Positions 1 through 6,569 of a stretch of DNA of 7,399 nt are shown here, piece by piece; within the stretch, counting starts at the first letter, position 1; every line of letters starts with the position of its first letter. The DNA is taken from positions 1 to 7,399 of the forward strand of contig CAZSOQ010000255.1 of the NCBI GenBank assembly GCA_964608495.1. The letters run 5' to 3'. Under the pieces are notes generated by a model. It was not told the DNA's origin. It saw only the letters and a program-made list of their open reading frames with translations, and ran no database searches. This stretch comes from JAKORR01 sp964608495. GTDB lineage: Bacteria > Armatimonadota > Zipacnadia > Zipacnadales > FEN-943. Both the position numbers and the translations under genes were made by a program.

Positions 1-25
1 GCCCTGCCCTGGCTATCCCCTTCAC
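1..25 (-). CDS. Possible start of a further downstream gene (partial, cut by window edge)
   Basis: A GTG codon at 25-23 is preceded by GGAGGG (39-34 on the minus strand) with an 8-base spacer, a good Shine-Dalgarno arrangement. The reading gives M-K-G-I-A-R-A-G before the window ends. It would begin 64 bases after the stop of the transporter gene, which fits the 60-97 base spacing of the rest of the cluster. Eight codons are far too few to assign a function. The site could be a chance match in G-rich DNA. Confidence 0.3.
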
Positions 26-89
26 GTGGTTCGCCCTCCGTGATCCGACGACGCCCTGCCCGGCGCCGGTTCTGTCGTCCCCACCGACC

Positions 90-1478
90 TCAGCCTTCCC
101 GCTGCGGCCGGTCGTCCTCGGCGTCGGCGTCGGCCGCGGCCCCCACGGGGGCCTGCGCGGCCTGCCCGCTCTCCTCGCTCTCGGAGGCGGCGGCTTCTCT
201 GGTCCCGCCGATCACCACTCCCGGCTTGGGTTCGCGGAAGAAGGCGAAGAAGGCGATCGCGCACAGCACCGTGACCGCGATGGGGACGGCGAAGACCAGG
301 TGCCACTCGGTGACCTTCTCGGGCTGCCCTGTCGTGGCGTCCAGCACCGCTCGCCCCAGCGTGTCGAGCCCGGGGTGGGTGAAGGTGTCCTGGATCCAGC
401 CCGTGAAGTGGGTCCCCAGGTAGTTGCCGAAGCCCAGGGTCACCAGGGTCAGCAGGGCCTGCGCCGAGTGGCGAATGTCCCGCGGCGCCACGTTGTCCAC
501 GTACACTTGCGACACGGTGAAGAAGAACACGTAGCACACGCCGTGCAGCGTCAGCGAAGCCACGACCAGCCACACCGGGTCGCCCGCCCAGGCCACGAGG
601 GCCCAGATGACGTAGCGGACGGGCCAGGCCAGGACACCGATGGCCAGCGTTCGCCGAAACCCCAGCCGCGGCAGGAGCAGCGGCAGGGCGACGAACATCA
701 CCAGTATCTCCGCCCCCTGCGCCAGGTCCTTCACGATCGGCACGTTGTCCGCCGTAATCCCCAGGTCGTTGAGGAAGGGCGCCGACAGCATGTAGTAGAA
801 CTGCAGCTCCGTCGTCACCACGAAGGAGATCATGAGAAAGGCCAGGAACCGCAGATCCCTGGCCATCCTCAGCGCCTTGAGGAAAGCCCAGGGGCTCTCG
901 GCGTCCCGCGTCGGGGGCGTATGCGGCAGCAGCAGGCACCAGGCGCCCATCGCCATCGAGAAGGCCGCCGCAAGCACGAAGCAATCCGCCTGGCTGCCCC
1001 AGGCCGGAACCACGAGCCCCTTGCGCCAGAAGCCCAGCAGCAGCCCGGCCACGATCCACCCGATCGTCCCGAAGACCCGCACCGCCCCGAACTGCCGCTC
1101 GTTGTTCGTCAGGTGCTTGAAGGCCAGGGAGTTGGTCAGGGCGAGAGTCGGCGCGAAGGCCAGCGCGTACACGAGCTGCCAGGGCCACAGGGCCTCGAAG
1201 GTCCTGGCCTGCGCCGACTGCCACAGCGCGAAGCCCCCGACGAAGTGCATGGCCGCCAGGAACCACTGCGTGGGCACCCAACGGTCCACGATCTGTCCCC
1301 CGATGAAGGGGGACAGGATACAGGCCAGCCACAGCAGGCTGTAGATGTGCCCCGTCTGCGCACCGTCGAACCCCAGCTCCTTCTGCAGGTACAGGGCCAG
1401 AACCGGCGTCCACGCCCCCCAGATGGCATACTCCAGGAACATCATGACCCCGAGCCGAAGGTAGGCCGAGACACCCAT
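90..1478 (-). CDS. NupG/XapB-like major facilitator transporter (nucleoside:H+ symporter family)
   Basis: This is a 462-residue inner-membrane carrier with about twelve hydrophobic segments, near residues 6-30, 42-62, 72-90, 98-118, 133-152, 162-185, 208-230, 250-270, 276-297, 301-320, 338-360 and 392-414. It resembles E. coli NupG (nucleoside:proton symporter) as I recall that sequence: FLxxxxWGxW at 14-23, GFDGA followed by G-x-I-Y-S at 36-47, D-R-W at 65-67, PTLxLxN at 110-116, R-x-x-GTIG at 134-140 and FGNYLG at 350-355. The substrate is therefore probably a nucleoside or a related small polar compound taken up with protons; the substrate is inferred. The ATG is preceded by GGGAAGGA about 4-5 bases upstream. 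It starts 97 bases after the GH42-like gene and may use that protein's products. It is longer than NupG (about 418 residues) because of an Ala/Glu/Asp/Ser-rich tail from about residue 416, probably cytoplasmic. Confidence 0.87.
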   Translation of the reverse strand: MGVSAYLRLGVMMFLEYAIWGAWTPVLALYLQKELGFDGAQTGHIYSLLWLACILSPFIGGQIVDRWVPTQWFLAAMHFVGGFALWQSAQARTFEALWPWQLVYALAFAPTLALTNSLAFKHLTNNERQFGAVRVFGTIGWIVAGLLLGFWRKGLVVPAWGSQADCFVLAAAFSMAMGAWCLLLPHTPPTRDAESPWAFLKALRMARDLRFLAFLMISFVVTTELQFYYMLSAPFLNDLGITADNVPIVKDLAQGAEILVMFVALPLLLPRLGFRRTLAIGVLAWPVRYVIWALVAWAGDPVWLVVASLTLHGVCYVFFFTVSQVYVDNVAPRDIRHSAQALLTLVTLGFGNYLGTHFTGWIQDTFTHPGLDTLGRAVLDATTGQPEKVTEWHLVFAVPIAVTVLCAIAFFAFFREPKPGVVIGGTREAAASESEESGQAAQAPVGAAADADAEDDRPQREG

Positions 1479-1575
1479 TGGTTCCTTCCCCCCCGATCTG
1501 TCAGTGGCCCTCCTTGGGCGGCTTAGTCGCCCGCTCCCACAGCCATGCCCGATCCGCTCCGGGTCCGGACCGGCC

Positions 1576-4050
1576 CTACTGCCCGGGGGCCTCGGCCCCC
1601 GCCGGCTCGATCAGCACCCCTGTTTGCTGCGCGCTCACGTCGAAGTCCAGGTGGCCGCCCGCGTCCGCCCGCACCTCGAAGCTCCTCTCCGCTCCTCGCC
1701 GGCTCGTGACGGTCACCCGGTGAGCCGACCCGGGCTTCACCTCGTACTCGCCGTCGGACACCAGCACCCTCACCAGGGTGGGCGCGGCGCTGTGCACCAC
1801 CAGGCCTTCCCGCGACTGCTGAAGCACCGCGTCCCCGCCGTAGATCATCACCTGGACCGCGCGCGGCCCGCAGGCCTCCAGCCGCGACAGGCAGGTGCCT
1901 TCATAGGGCCGCACCGCCACGCCCTGCCGCCTCAGCCGCAGCAGGCTCCCCGCCACCGTCTCCACCATCAGCGACACGTCGCCCGACCGCCGCCCATCCG
2001 ACAGTCGCGAGGCAGCCGAGGCCTGGCAATATGCCCCCGAGTACAGCGCGTCGTCCACCTCGACGGCCGCCAGCTCAACCACTCCGCTTGCCCTCGCCAC
2101 CAACGCCACCCCATCCGCCTCCGGCACCACCGACACCGCGCCCGGCCAGAAGCCTCCCGCGGTCCGGGCAGCCCCTGCCCCCAGCACGTACTTGCCTCGC
2201 CGCGCGCACAGCGACCCGTGGAAGGCCGCGAACAGCGGATCCGCCGGCTCCCATCTCTCCCACAGCCGGAAGCTCGCGAACACGCCGCCCCCGGCGCCGC
2301 GGCTGTGGGCGAAGATCCCGGCCAGCACGCGGCCCTGTTCCCTCGGGTCGGCCCGCGTGTCGGCCACCGCGACCGTCGTCACCACCGACGCGGGCTTGGC
2401 ATAGGCTGCCCAGCCCTTGATCGCCTGGGGTCGGCGCTGGGTAGCCGGGGCCGTCTGCGGCTGCTTGGGGTCCATACTGCCCACGGCCCGGGCCCCCGAC
2501 TTGAGGTCGGGCAGCAGCTCGTGACCGCGCGTCACCTGCCAGCCCCCCATCAGCACCTGACCCAGCTCGAACCGCGACATCCCGAACACCGGCGTCAGCG
2601 CGTCGGGCAGCCGCAGCCAGCTCCCCGTCTCCTTCATCCCCAGGCCGGCGTCGGCCACCAGCACCCCGCCGCCGCTGACCCAGTCGGCCAGGGCCTGCTG
2701 CGTCGGCTCGGGGAGGTCCAGGACCTGCGGGGCGAGGATCGCGCCATACTGATCCAGGTTCGTCAGCGGCACGTCCTCGACCGTCAGGTAGTCGGCCGGG
2801 CCCCACGCGCACCCTCGGCGGAAGCTGAAGAACAGGCCCCCGGGCTCCACGGGCGACCATCCCTCGATGTACCCGTAGGCCGGCACCTGCAGCACCTCCA
2901 GCCCGCCTGCGTAGGGCGTCCAGAGGAAGGCGTAGGACGGCCTCGGCCGCACGCCGAACACCTGCCGGTTCACCAGGTCGCCCACCGTCTGCCCGATAAT
3001 CGTGGCCCGCTCGAGCACCCGCTCGGGCTCCAGAGGCACGGGCTCGTCCGCCCCCACCGGCTTGACGGTCGCGATCCGCTCCCATCCGTCCAGCGCGAAT
3101 CCCCGCGCGCCGTGCGCCGCCGCCTCCAGCACCCAGTTCCGCAGCGTCCCGTCCCGGTACAACGGGCTGGGCGGCAAGGGCACGTACAGCGACGGGATCA
3201 CGCCGAACCGCCCGGCCCGCCGCGCCATGTCCACGGCGTGCACGTCCGCCGCGAGGGGATCGTCCTCCAGAACGTCGGGCCGGATGGCTGGCACGGCCAC
3301 GTCATACCCCGGCGGCACCGACGCCAGCGTCCGGTAGAGGCTCAGGCGGCCCGTCATCAGCATGTGATCAGGGTCCAGCCGGCGCACCGCCGCAGCCCAT
3401 CGCTCCAGCACCCCCAGGACCGTCAGCACCTGCCACTGCGCCACATCCACCGAGGCCGGCCCCACACCCCACGGCGCCTTCTCGTCCGCTCCCAGGGCGG
3501 CGGCCCGATCAATCCTCTCCCACGCTGTGAACTCGGACCCCCAGGCCCTGTTCACCCCTTCCAGCGAACCGTACCGGTTCGACAGGAACTGCCGCAGCTC
3601 ATTGGCGTCGAACTGGACTGTCCGTTCGGGGAAGTCGTCTGTCTGCCATGCCACCAGCCCCGCCGTGTCCTTCAGCGCCGGCACCACCGCCGCCACGTAG
3701 CTCTCCAGCCGACCCCAGTACTCCCGCGACCCCAGCCTTATCTGCGGCTGCTCGTATCCCAGGTTCGTCGGAAGCTGCAGGATGATCTTCAGCCCCGCCG
3801 CCGTCACCTCGGCCAGCTCCTCCCGAAGGTCCTCCAGCCGCGAGGCCGTATCCACCGGCAGCCGGTAGGCCACGGCGTTCAGGCCCATCCGCGCCGCGAC
3901 CTCTGCCGCGCCGGGGCCCTGCAGGCCCACGCAGTAGCACAGGGGCTCCGCCAGCTCGTGCTGGGGTCCCGGGGGCTCGGTCAGAGGTTGGCCGGCCCCC
4001 GCCACCGCAGTCGTCACCGCGAGGGCCAGGCACGCAATCCTGGGGACCAT
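1576..4050 (-). CDS. Secreted GH42-like protein with beta-galactosidase trimerisation-like domain; canonical catalytic residues not apparent
   Basis: The product has 824 residues. M-V-P-R followed by a hydrophobic stretch (5-20) ending AVAGAG-Q looks like a Sec signal peptide cleaved near residue 20. No lipobox cysteine is seen. Residues about 35-360 resemble a GH42-type (clan A) barrel, notably LRQFLSNRYGSLEGVNRAWG (152-171), which matches the family's Tyr-Gly...Leu-Asn...Trp-Gly signature, and HGARGFALDGWE (313-324). Residues about 370-615 fit the trimerisation domain, with YGAILAPQVLDLPE then ADWVSGGGVLVAD at 455-467. Residues about 640-815 look like beta-sandwich. GH42 enzymes cleave terminal beta-galactosides. 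Here the expected Trp-Gln-x-Asp-Asn-Glu acid/base motif reads WQTDDFPE (135-142), and the nucleophile region (284-296) has no Glu, so galactosidase activity is doubtful. The start at 4050 was chosen for the signal peptide; I see no good Shine-Dalgarno. It lies 74 bases after rnc. The fold assignment is fairly firm; substrate and activity are unknown. Confidence 0.78.
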   Translation of the reverse strand: MVPRIACLALAVTTAVAGAGQPLTEPPGPQHELAEPLCYCVGLQGPGAAEVAARMGLNAVAYRLPVDTASRLEDLREELAEVTAAGLKIILQLPTNLGYEQPQIRLGSREYWGRLESYVAAVVPALKDTAGLVAWQTDDFPERTVQFDANELRQFLSNRYGSLEGVNRAWGSEFTAWERIDRAAALGADEKAPWGVGPASVDVAQWQVLTVLGVLERWAAAVRRLDPDHMLMTGRLSLYRTLASVPPGYDVAVPAIRPDVLEDDPLAADVHAVDMARRAGRFGVIPSLYVPLPPSPLYRDGTLRNWVLEAAAHGARGFALDGWERIATVKPVGADEPVPLEPERVLERATIIGQTVGDLVNRQVFGVRPRPSYAFLWTPYAGGLEVLQVPAYGYIEGWSPVEPGGLFFSFRRGCAWGPADYLTVEDVPLTNLDQYGAILAPQVLDLPEPTQQALADWVSGGGVLVADAGLGMKETGSWLRLPDALTPVFGMSRFELGQVLMGGWQVTRGHELLPDLKSGARAVGSMDPKQPQTAPATQRRPQAIKGWAAYAKPASVVTTVAVADTRADPREQGRVLAGIFAHSRGAGGGVFASFRLWERWEPADPLFAAFHGSLCARRGKYVLGAGAARTAGGFWPGAVSVVPEADGVALVARASGVVELAAVEVDDALYSGAYCQASAASRLSDGRRSGDVSLMVETVAGSLLRLRRQGVAVRPYEGTCLSRLEACGPRAVQVMIYGGDAVLQQSREGLVVHSAAPTLVRVLVSDGEYEVKPGSAHRVTVTSRRGAERSFEVRADAGGHLDFDVSAQQTGVLIEPAGAEAPGQ

Positions 4051-4124
4051 CCATCGGATCGGGGCAGGGGCACCACGCCGACTTCCCTTCCCCCCCAGCG
4101 GCCCCTGGGCGCCGGCGCCGGCAG

Positions 4125-4862
4125 CTACTCGTCCTCGTCGGAGGGCGGGGCCACCTCGGGCAGCCATTCGTCTCGCCTCTCTAGCGCCTGCGTCGCGGCG
4201 CTCTGCTGAGCCCGTTGCTTGCTCGTCCCCGTACCCGTCCCCAGCCTTCTGCCGCCGAACCGCACCTCGACCTCGAACCTCCGGTCGTGCGGCGGGCCCT
4301 CCTCCGCCACCGTCACGTAGACGGGCAGTTGCTGGACCATCGCCTGCAGCACCTGCTGCAGCTCGCTCTTGGGGTCCAGAGGCGAGCTCTCCTCGACCAG
4401 CTCGTCCACCCTCTCGCCCAGGTTCGCCAGCACGAACTGCCGCGCCGCTTCCAGTCCGCTGGCGATGTACACGGCCCCGATCACGGCCTCGACGCAGTCC
4501 GCCAGGATGGACGGCTTGTCCGTTCCGCCGGTAGCCCGCTCCTGAGGTCCCAGCAGCACGTACGCGCCGATGTCCAGGGCCGCCGCCATCTCCGCCAGCG
4601 TCTCGCGCCGCACCGCCTGGGACTTGATGGCCGTCAGCTCTCCCTCCCGGGCCTCGGGCATCGCCCGGTACAGGTACTCGCTCACCACCAGGCCCAGCAC
4701 CGCATCGCCCAGGAACTCCAGCCGCTGGTTGGACTCATAGCTCGGCAGGTCCTGCTCGTCCAGCAAAGAGGGGTGGGTCAGAGCCTGGCGGAGGATCCTG
4801 GCCGGTACGTCGTACAGGCCCCACTTAGCGCGCAGCGCTTCCCAGTCGGGCTCTTGCTGCAT
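4125..4862 (-). CDS. rnc: Ribonuclease III
   Basis: This is a 245-residue cytoplasmic endonuclease that cuts double-stranded RNA in rRNA precursors and structured transcripts, acting as a dimer with Mg2+. The RNase III signature NQRLEFLGDAVLG is at 45-57. The metal-binding acidic residues are present as E49, D53, D122 and E125, the last two within SILADCVEAVIGAVY (118-132), corresponding to E41, D45, D114 and E117 of E. coli. The position of E. coli E38 is Gln46, a common variant. A double-stranded RNA-binding domain spans about 163-229: DPKSELQQ at its start and a GTGTSKQRAQQSAA segment with the basic helix near its end. The protein ends in an acidic tail (SDEDE). Length is normal for the family. 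The ATG has GGGAG (4878-4874) upstream with an 11-base spacer, somewhat long. The gene follows fabF after 78 bases, the classic acpP-fabF-rnc order. Confidence 0.97.
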   Translation of the reverse strand: MQQEPDWEALRAKWGLYDVPARILRQALTHPSLLDEQDLPSYESNQRLEFLGDAVLGLVVSEYLYRAMPEAREGELTAIKSQAVRRETLAEMAAALDIGAYVLLGPQERATGGTDKPSILADCVEAVIGAVYIASGLEAARQFVLANLGERVDELVEESSPLDPKSELQQVLQAMVQQLPVYVTVAEEGPPHDRRFEVEVRFGGRRLGTGTGTSKQRAQQSAATQALERRDEWLPEVAPPSDEDE

Positions 4863-4889
4863 CTTGGCAATGTCTCCCGTAACTCTCTG

Positions 4890-4911
4890 GGCTCGCCGGA
4901 CGCCACGAGCC
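4890..4911 (-). other. Small inverted repeat in the rnc leader
   Basis: GGCTCG and CGAGCC form a perfect 6-base-pair G+C-rich stem with a 10-base loop between the fabF stop and the rnc start. No U-tract follows, so it is not a standard intrinsic terminator. It might slow read-through or stabilise a processed end. RNase III controls its own mRNA through a leader stem in E. coli, but this stem is shorter than RNase III normally needs. In DNA this G+C-rich, chance is a real alternative. Confidence 0.25.
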
Positions 4912-4940
4912 GGACTGCCGAACCGTGACGCCTTGCTGGG

Positions 4941-6185
4941 CTAGAACGCCCGGACGACTAGAACCGCGTTGTGGCCGCCAAAACCAAAGGAGTTGGTCAT
5001 GGCCAGCCGTATCTCCCGCTTTTTCGGCTCACCTCTCACCAGGTCAAACCCGTACTCGCGCTCCGGGTTCTCGCAGTTGAGCGTGTGGGGAACCATGCCG
5101 TCCCGTATCGCCAACAGACAGATCACCAGCTCGGTTCCGCCCGTTGCGCCCAGTTGGTGGCCATGAATCGGCTTCGTCGAAGACACCGACACTCCCGGTC
5201 CCGCCTCGCCCAGCAGGCTCTCCAGGGCCCGGGCCTCCATCGCGTCCCCCTCCACCGTCCCCGGCGCGTGGACGTTCACGTAGTCCACGTCCTCCGGCCC
5301 GATCCCCGCGTCGTCCAGCGCCGCCTGCATCGCCAGCACCGCCCCGAGCCCGTCCGGCCGCGGCGCCGTCATGTGGTACGCGTCGCCCGACGTGCCGTAC
5401 CCGACCACCTCGGCGTAGATCCGCGCGCCCCGCGCCCGCGCCTGCTCCAACTCCTCCAGGATCAGGCACGAGGCCCCCTCTGCCATCACGAAGCCGTCCC
5501 GGTCTCGGTCGAAGGGCCGGCACGCCCCCTTCGGATCGTCGTTCCGCCGCGACAGCGCCTTTGCCGAGCAGAACCCCGCCAGCGCCGTCCGCACGACCAC
5601 TCCCTCCGTGCCCCCCGTGATCGCCATGTCCGTCGTCCCGATCTGGATCTCCCGGTACGCGGCCCCGATGTTGTGCGTGCTGCTCGCGCAGGCCGTCACT
5701 ATGCAGTAGTTCGGCCCCAGTGCCTGCGTCTCGATCGCGATCAGCCCCGGCGCCATGTCCGCGATGATCATCGGCACGAAGAAGGGGCTCACCCGTCGAG
5801 GCCCGCGCTCCAGCAGCCGCAAGTGCTGCTCCTCGAAGACGTCCAAGCCCCCGATGCCCGCCCCGAAGATCACGGCCGTCCGCCGCTGCAGCTCCTCGGG
5901 TAGGGGCACCAGACCCCCGAAGCCCGCGTCCTCCAGCGCCCTGCCCGCGGCCCCCAGCGCCAGTTGGCAGAACCGCGCCGCTCTGCTGGCCAGCCTCGGG
6001 CCCAGCTCCTCTTCGGCGTCGAAGTCCCGCACCTCGCCGGCGATCTGCGTGGAGTACTCCTCGGGGTCAAGCAGCGTGATGCGGCCAATCCCGCTGTTGC
6101 CCTCGAGGCAGTTCCGCCACACCTCGTCCGGGCTGTGGCCGGCCGGGCTTAGCAGCCCCGCGCCCGTGATGACGACGCGTCGCAT
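4941..6185 (-). CDS. fabF: 3-oxoacyl-[acyl-carrier-protein] synthase II (elongating ketosynthase)
   Basis: This 414-residue cytoplasmic thiolase-fold enzyme condenses acyl-ACP with malonyl-ACP to extend fatty acids by two carbons. The Cys-His-His catalytic set is complete: C166 in TACASSTHNIG, H306 in VNVHAPGT and H343 in IHGHQLGATGG, with the conserved Lys at K338 in SSTKP. The gating-loop motif NSFGFGGHNAVL is at 398-409, and the N-terminal VVITGAG and central GGTEG segments are also typical. Length matches the family (about 410-415). The ATG is preceded by GGGAG (6197-6193) with a 7-base spacer. It follows acpP by 60 bases and precedes rnc by 78. Two active-site loops differ from the usual form: HGTST is HAPGT (306-310) and MTGH is IHGH (340-343). 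Those variants recall some accessory ketosynthases, but the context supports a housekeeping FabF. Confidence 0.95.
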   Translation of the reverse strand: MRRVVITGAGLLSPAGHSPDEVWRNCLEGNSGIGRITLLDPEEYSTQIAGEVRDFDAEEELGPRLASRAARFCQLALGAAGRALEDAGFGGLVPLPEELQRRTAVIFGAGIGGLDVFEEQHLRLLERGPRRVSPFFVPMIIADMAPGLIAIETQALGPNYCIVTACASSTHNIGAAYREIQIGTTDMAITGGTEGVVVRTALAGFCSAKALSRRNDDPKGACRPFDRDRDGFVMAEGASCLILEELEQARARGARIYAEVVGYGTSGDAYHMTAPRPDGLGAVLAMQAALDDAGIGPEDVDYVNVHAPGTVEGDAMEARALESLLGEAGPGVSVSSTKPIHGHQLGATGGTELVICLLAIRDGMVPHTLNCENPEREYGFDLVRGEPKKREIRLAMTNSFGFGGHNAVLVVRAF

Positions 6186-6245
6186 GGCGCCACTCCCGTG
6201 TACCGTCTAAGCAGTGCGCACAGGCCATCCTCGGGCCCAGGCACC

Positions 6246-6485
6246 CTATCCGGAGACGCCCTTCTCCTCCAGGTACTTCACCGCCTGGCCCACGGTCCGG
6301 ATGTTCTCGGCCTCCTCCTCCGGGATCTCCACCCCGAACTCGTCCTCGAAGGCCATCATCAGCGTCACAATGTCCAGCGAGTCAGCGGCGAGATCGCCAT
6401 CGAGCCTCGCGTCCTCCGTGATCTTGCTCTCCGGAACCTTCAGCTCTCTGGCTATCACGTCGCGTACTCTCTCGAACAGGGCCAT
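6246..6485 (-). CDS. acpP: Acyl carrier protein
   Basis: This is a 79-residue acidic four-helix carrier that holds growing acyl chains as thioesters on a 4'-phosphopantetheine arm for FabG, FabF and the other fatty-acid enzymes. The attachment serine is S36 in the DSLD motif (35-38). Helix II continues as IVTLMMAFEDEFGVEIPEEE. Length and acidity are typical. An in-frame ATG at 6509 would add eight residues (M-I-P-S-E-V-T-G), but the strong Shine-Dalgarno GGAGGTGA lies inside that extension and points to the ATG at 6485; the shorter product also matches the normal ACP N-terminus. The gene sits 84 bases after fabG and 60 before fabF. Helix II has Thr41 where E. coli ACP has Glu41, and Ala33 where it has Gly33; position 41 is on the face used to dock partner enzymes. 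Confidence 0.96.
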   Translation of the reverse strand: MALFERVRDVIARELKVPESKITEDARLDGDLAADSLDIVTLMMAFEDEFGVEIPEEEAENIRTVGQAVKYLEEKGVSG

Positions 6486-6490
6486 TCCCG

Positions 6491-6498
6491 TCACCTCC
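6491..6498 (-). promoter_or_regulatory. Shine-Dalgarno site that sets the acpP start
   Basis: GGAGGTGA on the minus strand is an almost perfect anti-16S match. Its GGAGG core (6498-6494) ends 8 bases before the ATG at 6485-6483. It lies inside any frame begun at the upstream ATG (6509), which argues against that earlier start. Confidence 0.8.
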
Positions 6499-6569
6499 GA
6501 AGGGATCAACCTGCCTGCCTCCCGCCCTCAGGCGAAAGGCCCGTCTCTGCGTCCACCTATCCCGCGAGC

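Noticed and set aside
40..76. ACGAC...GTCGT inverted repeat after the transporter stop
   Set aside because: The stem has only 5 pairs with a loop of about 21 bases and no U-tract, so it is too weak to call a terminator.
22..1413. A 463-codon minus-strand frame overlapping the transporter gene
   Set aside because: It is Gly/Arg/Ala-rich without membrane segments or motifs, while the frame at 90-1478 encodes a clear NupG-like carrier. It is a frame-shifted shadow.
1516..1571. GGGCG/CGCCC stem (1516-1532) and palindrome GGTCCGGACC (1562-1571) after the GH42-like stop
   Set aside because: Short stems with no U-tract. Neither is convincing as a terminator or an operator.
4094..4122. CCCAG/CTGGG stem and the palindrome GCCGGCGCCGGC just after the rnc stop, considered as a terminator
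   Set aside because: The stem has only 5 pairs, the palindrome has no loop, and no U-tract follows on the minus strand. Such matches are expected by chance in G+C-rich DNA.
4051..4167. Upstream ATG (4167) for the GH42-like gene, adding 39 residues
   Set aside because: It would overlap the end of rnc and place an Arg/Gly-rich stretch before the signal peptide. The ATG at 4050 gives a normal exported-protein N-terminus.
1504..4209. A 901-codon plus-strand open frame covering the whole GH42-like gene
   Set aside because: Its product is rich in His, Arg, Pro and Gln with no recognisable domain, which is the usual antisense shadow of a G+C-rich gene. The minus strand carries the signal peptide and domain motifs.
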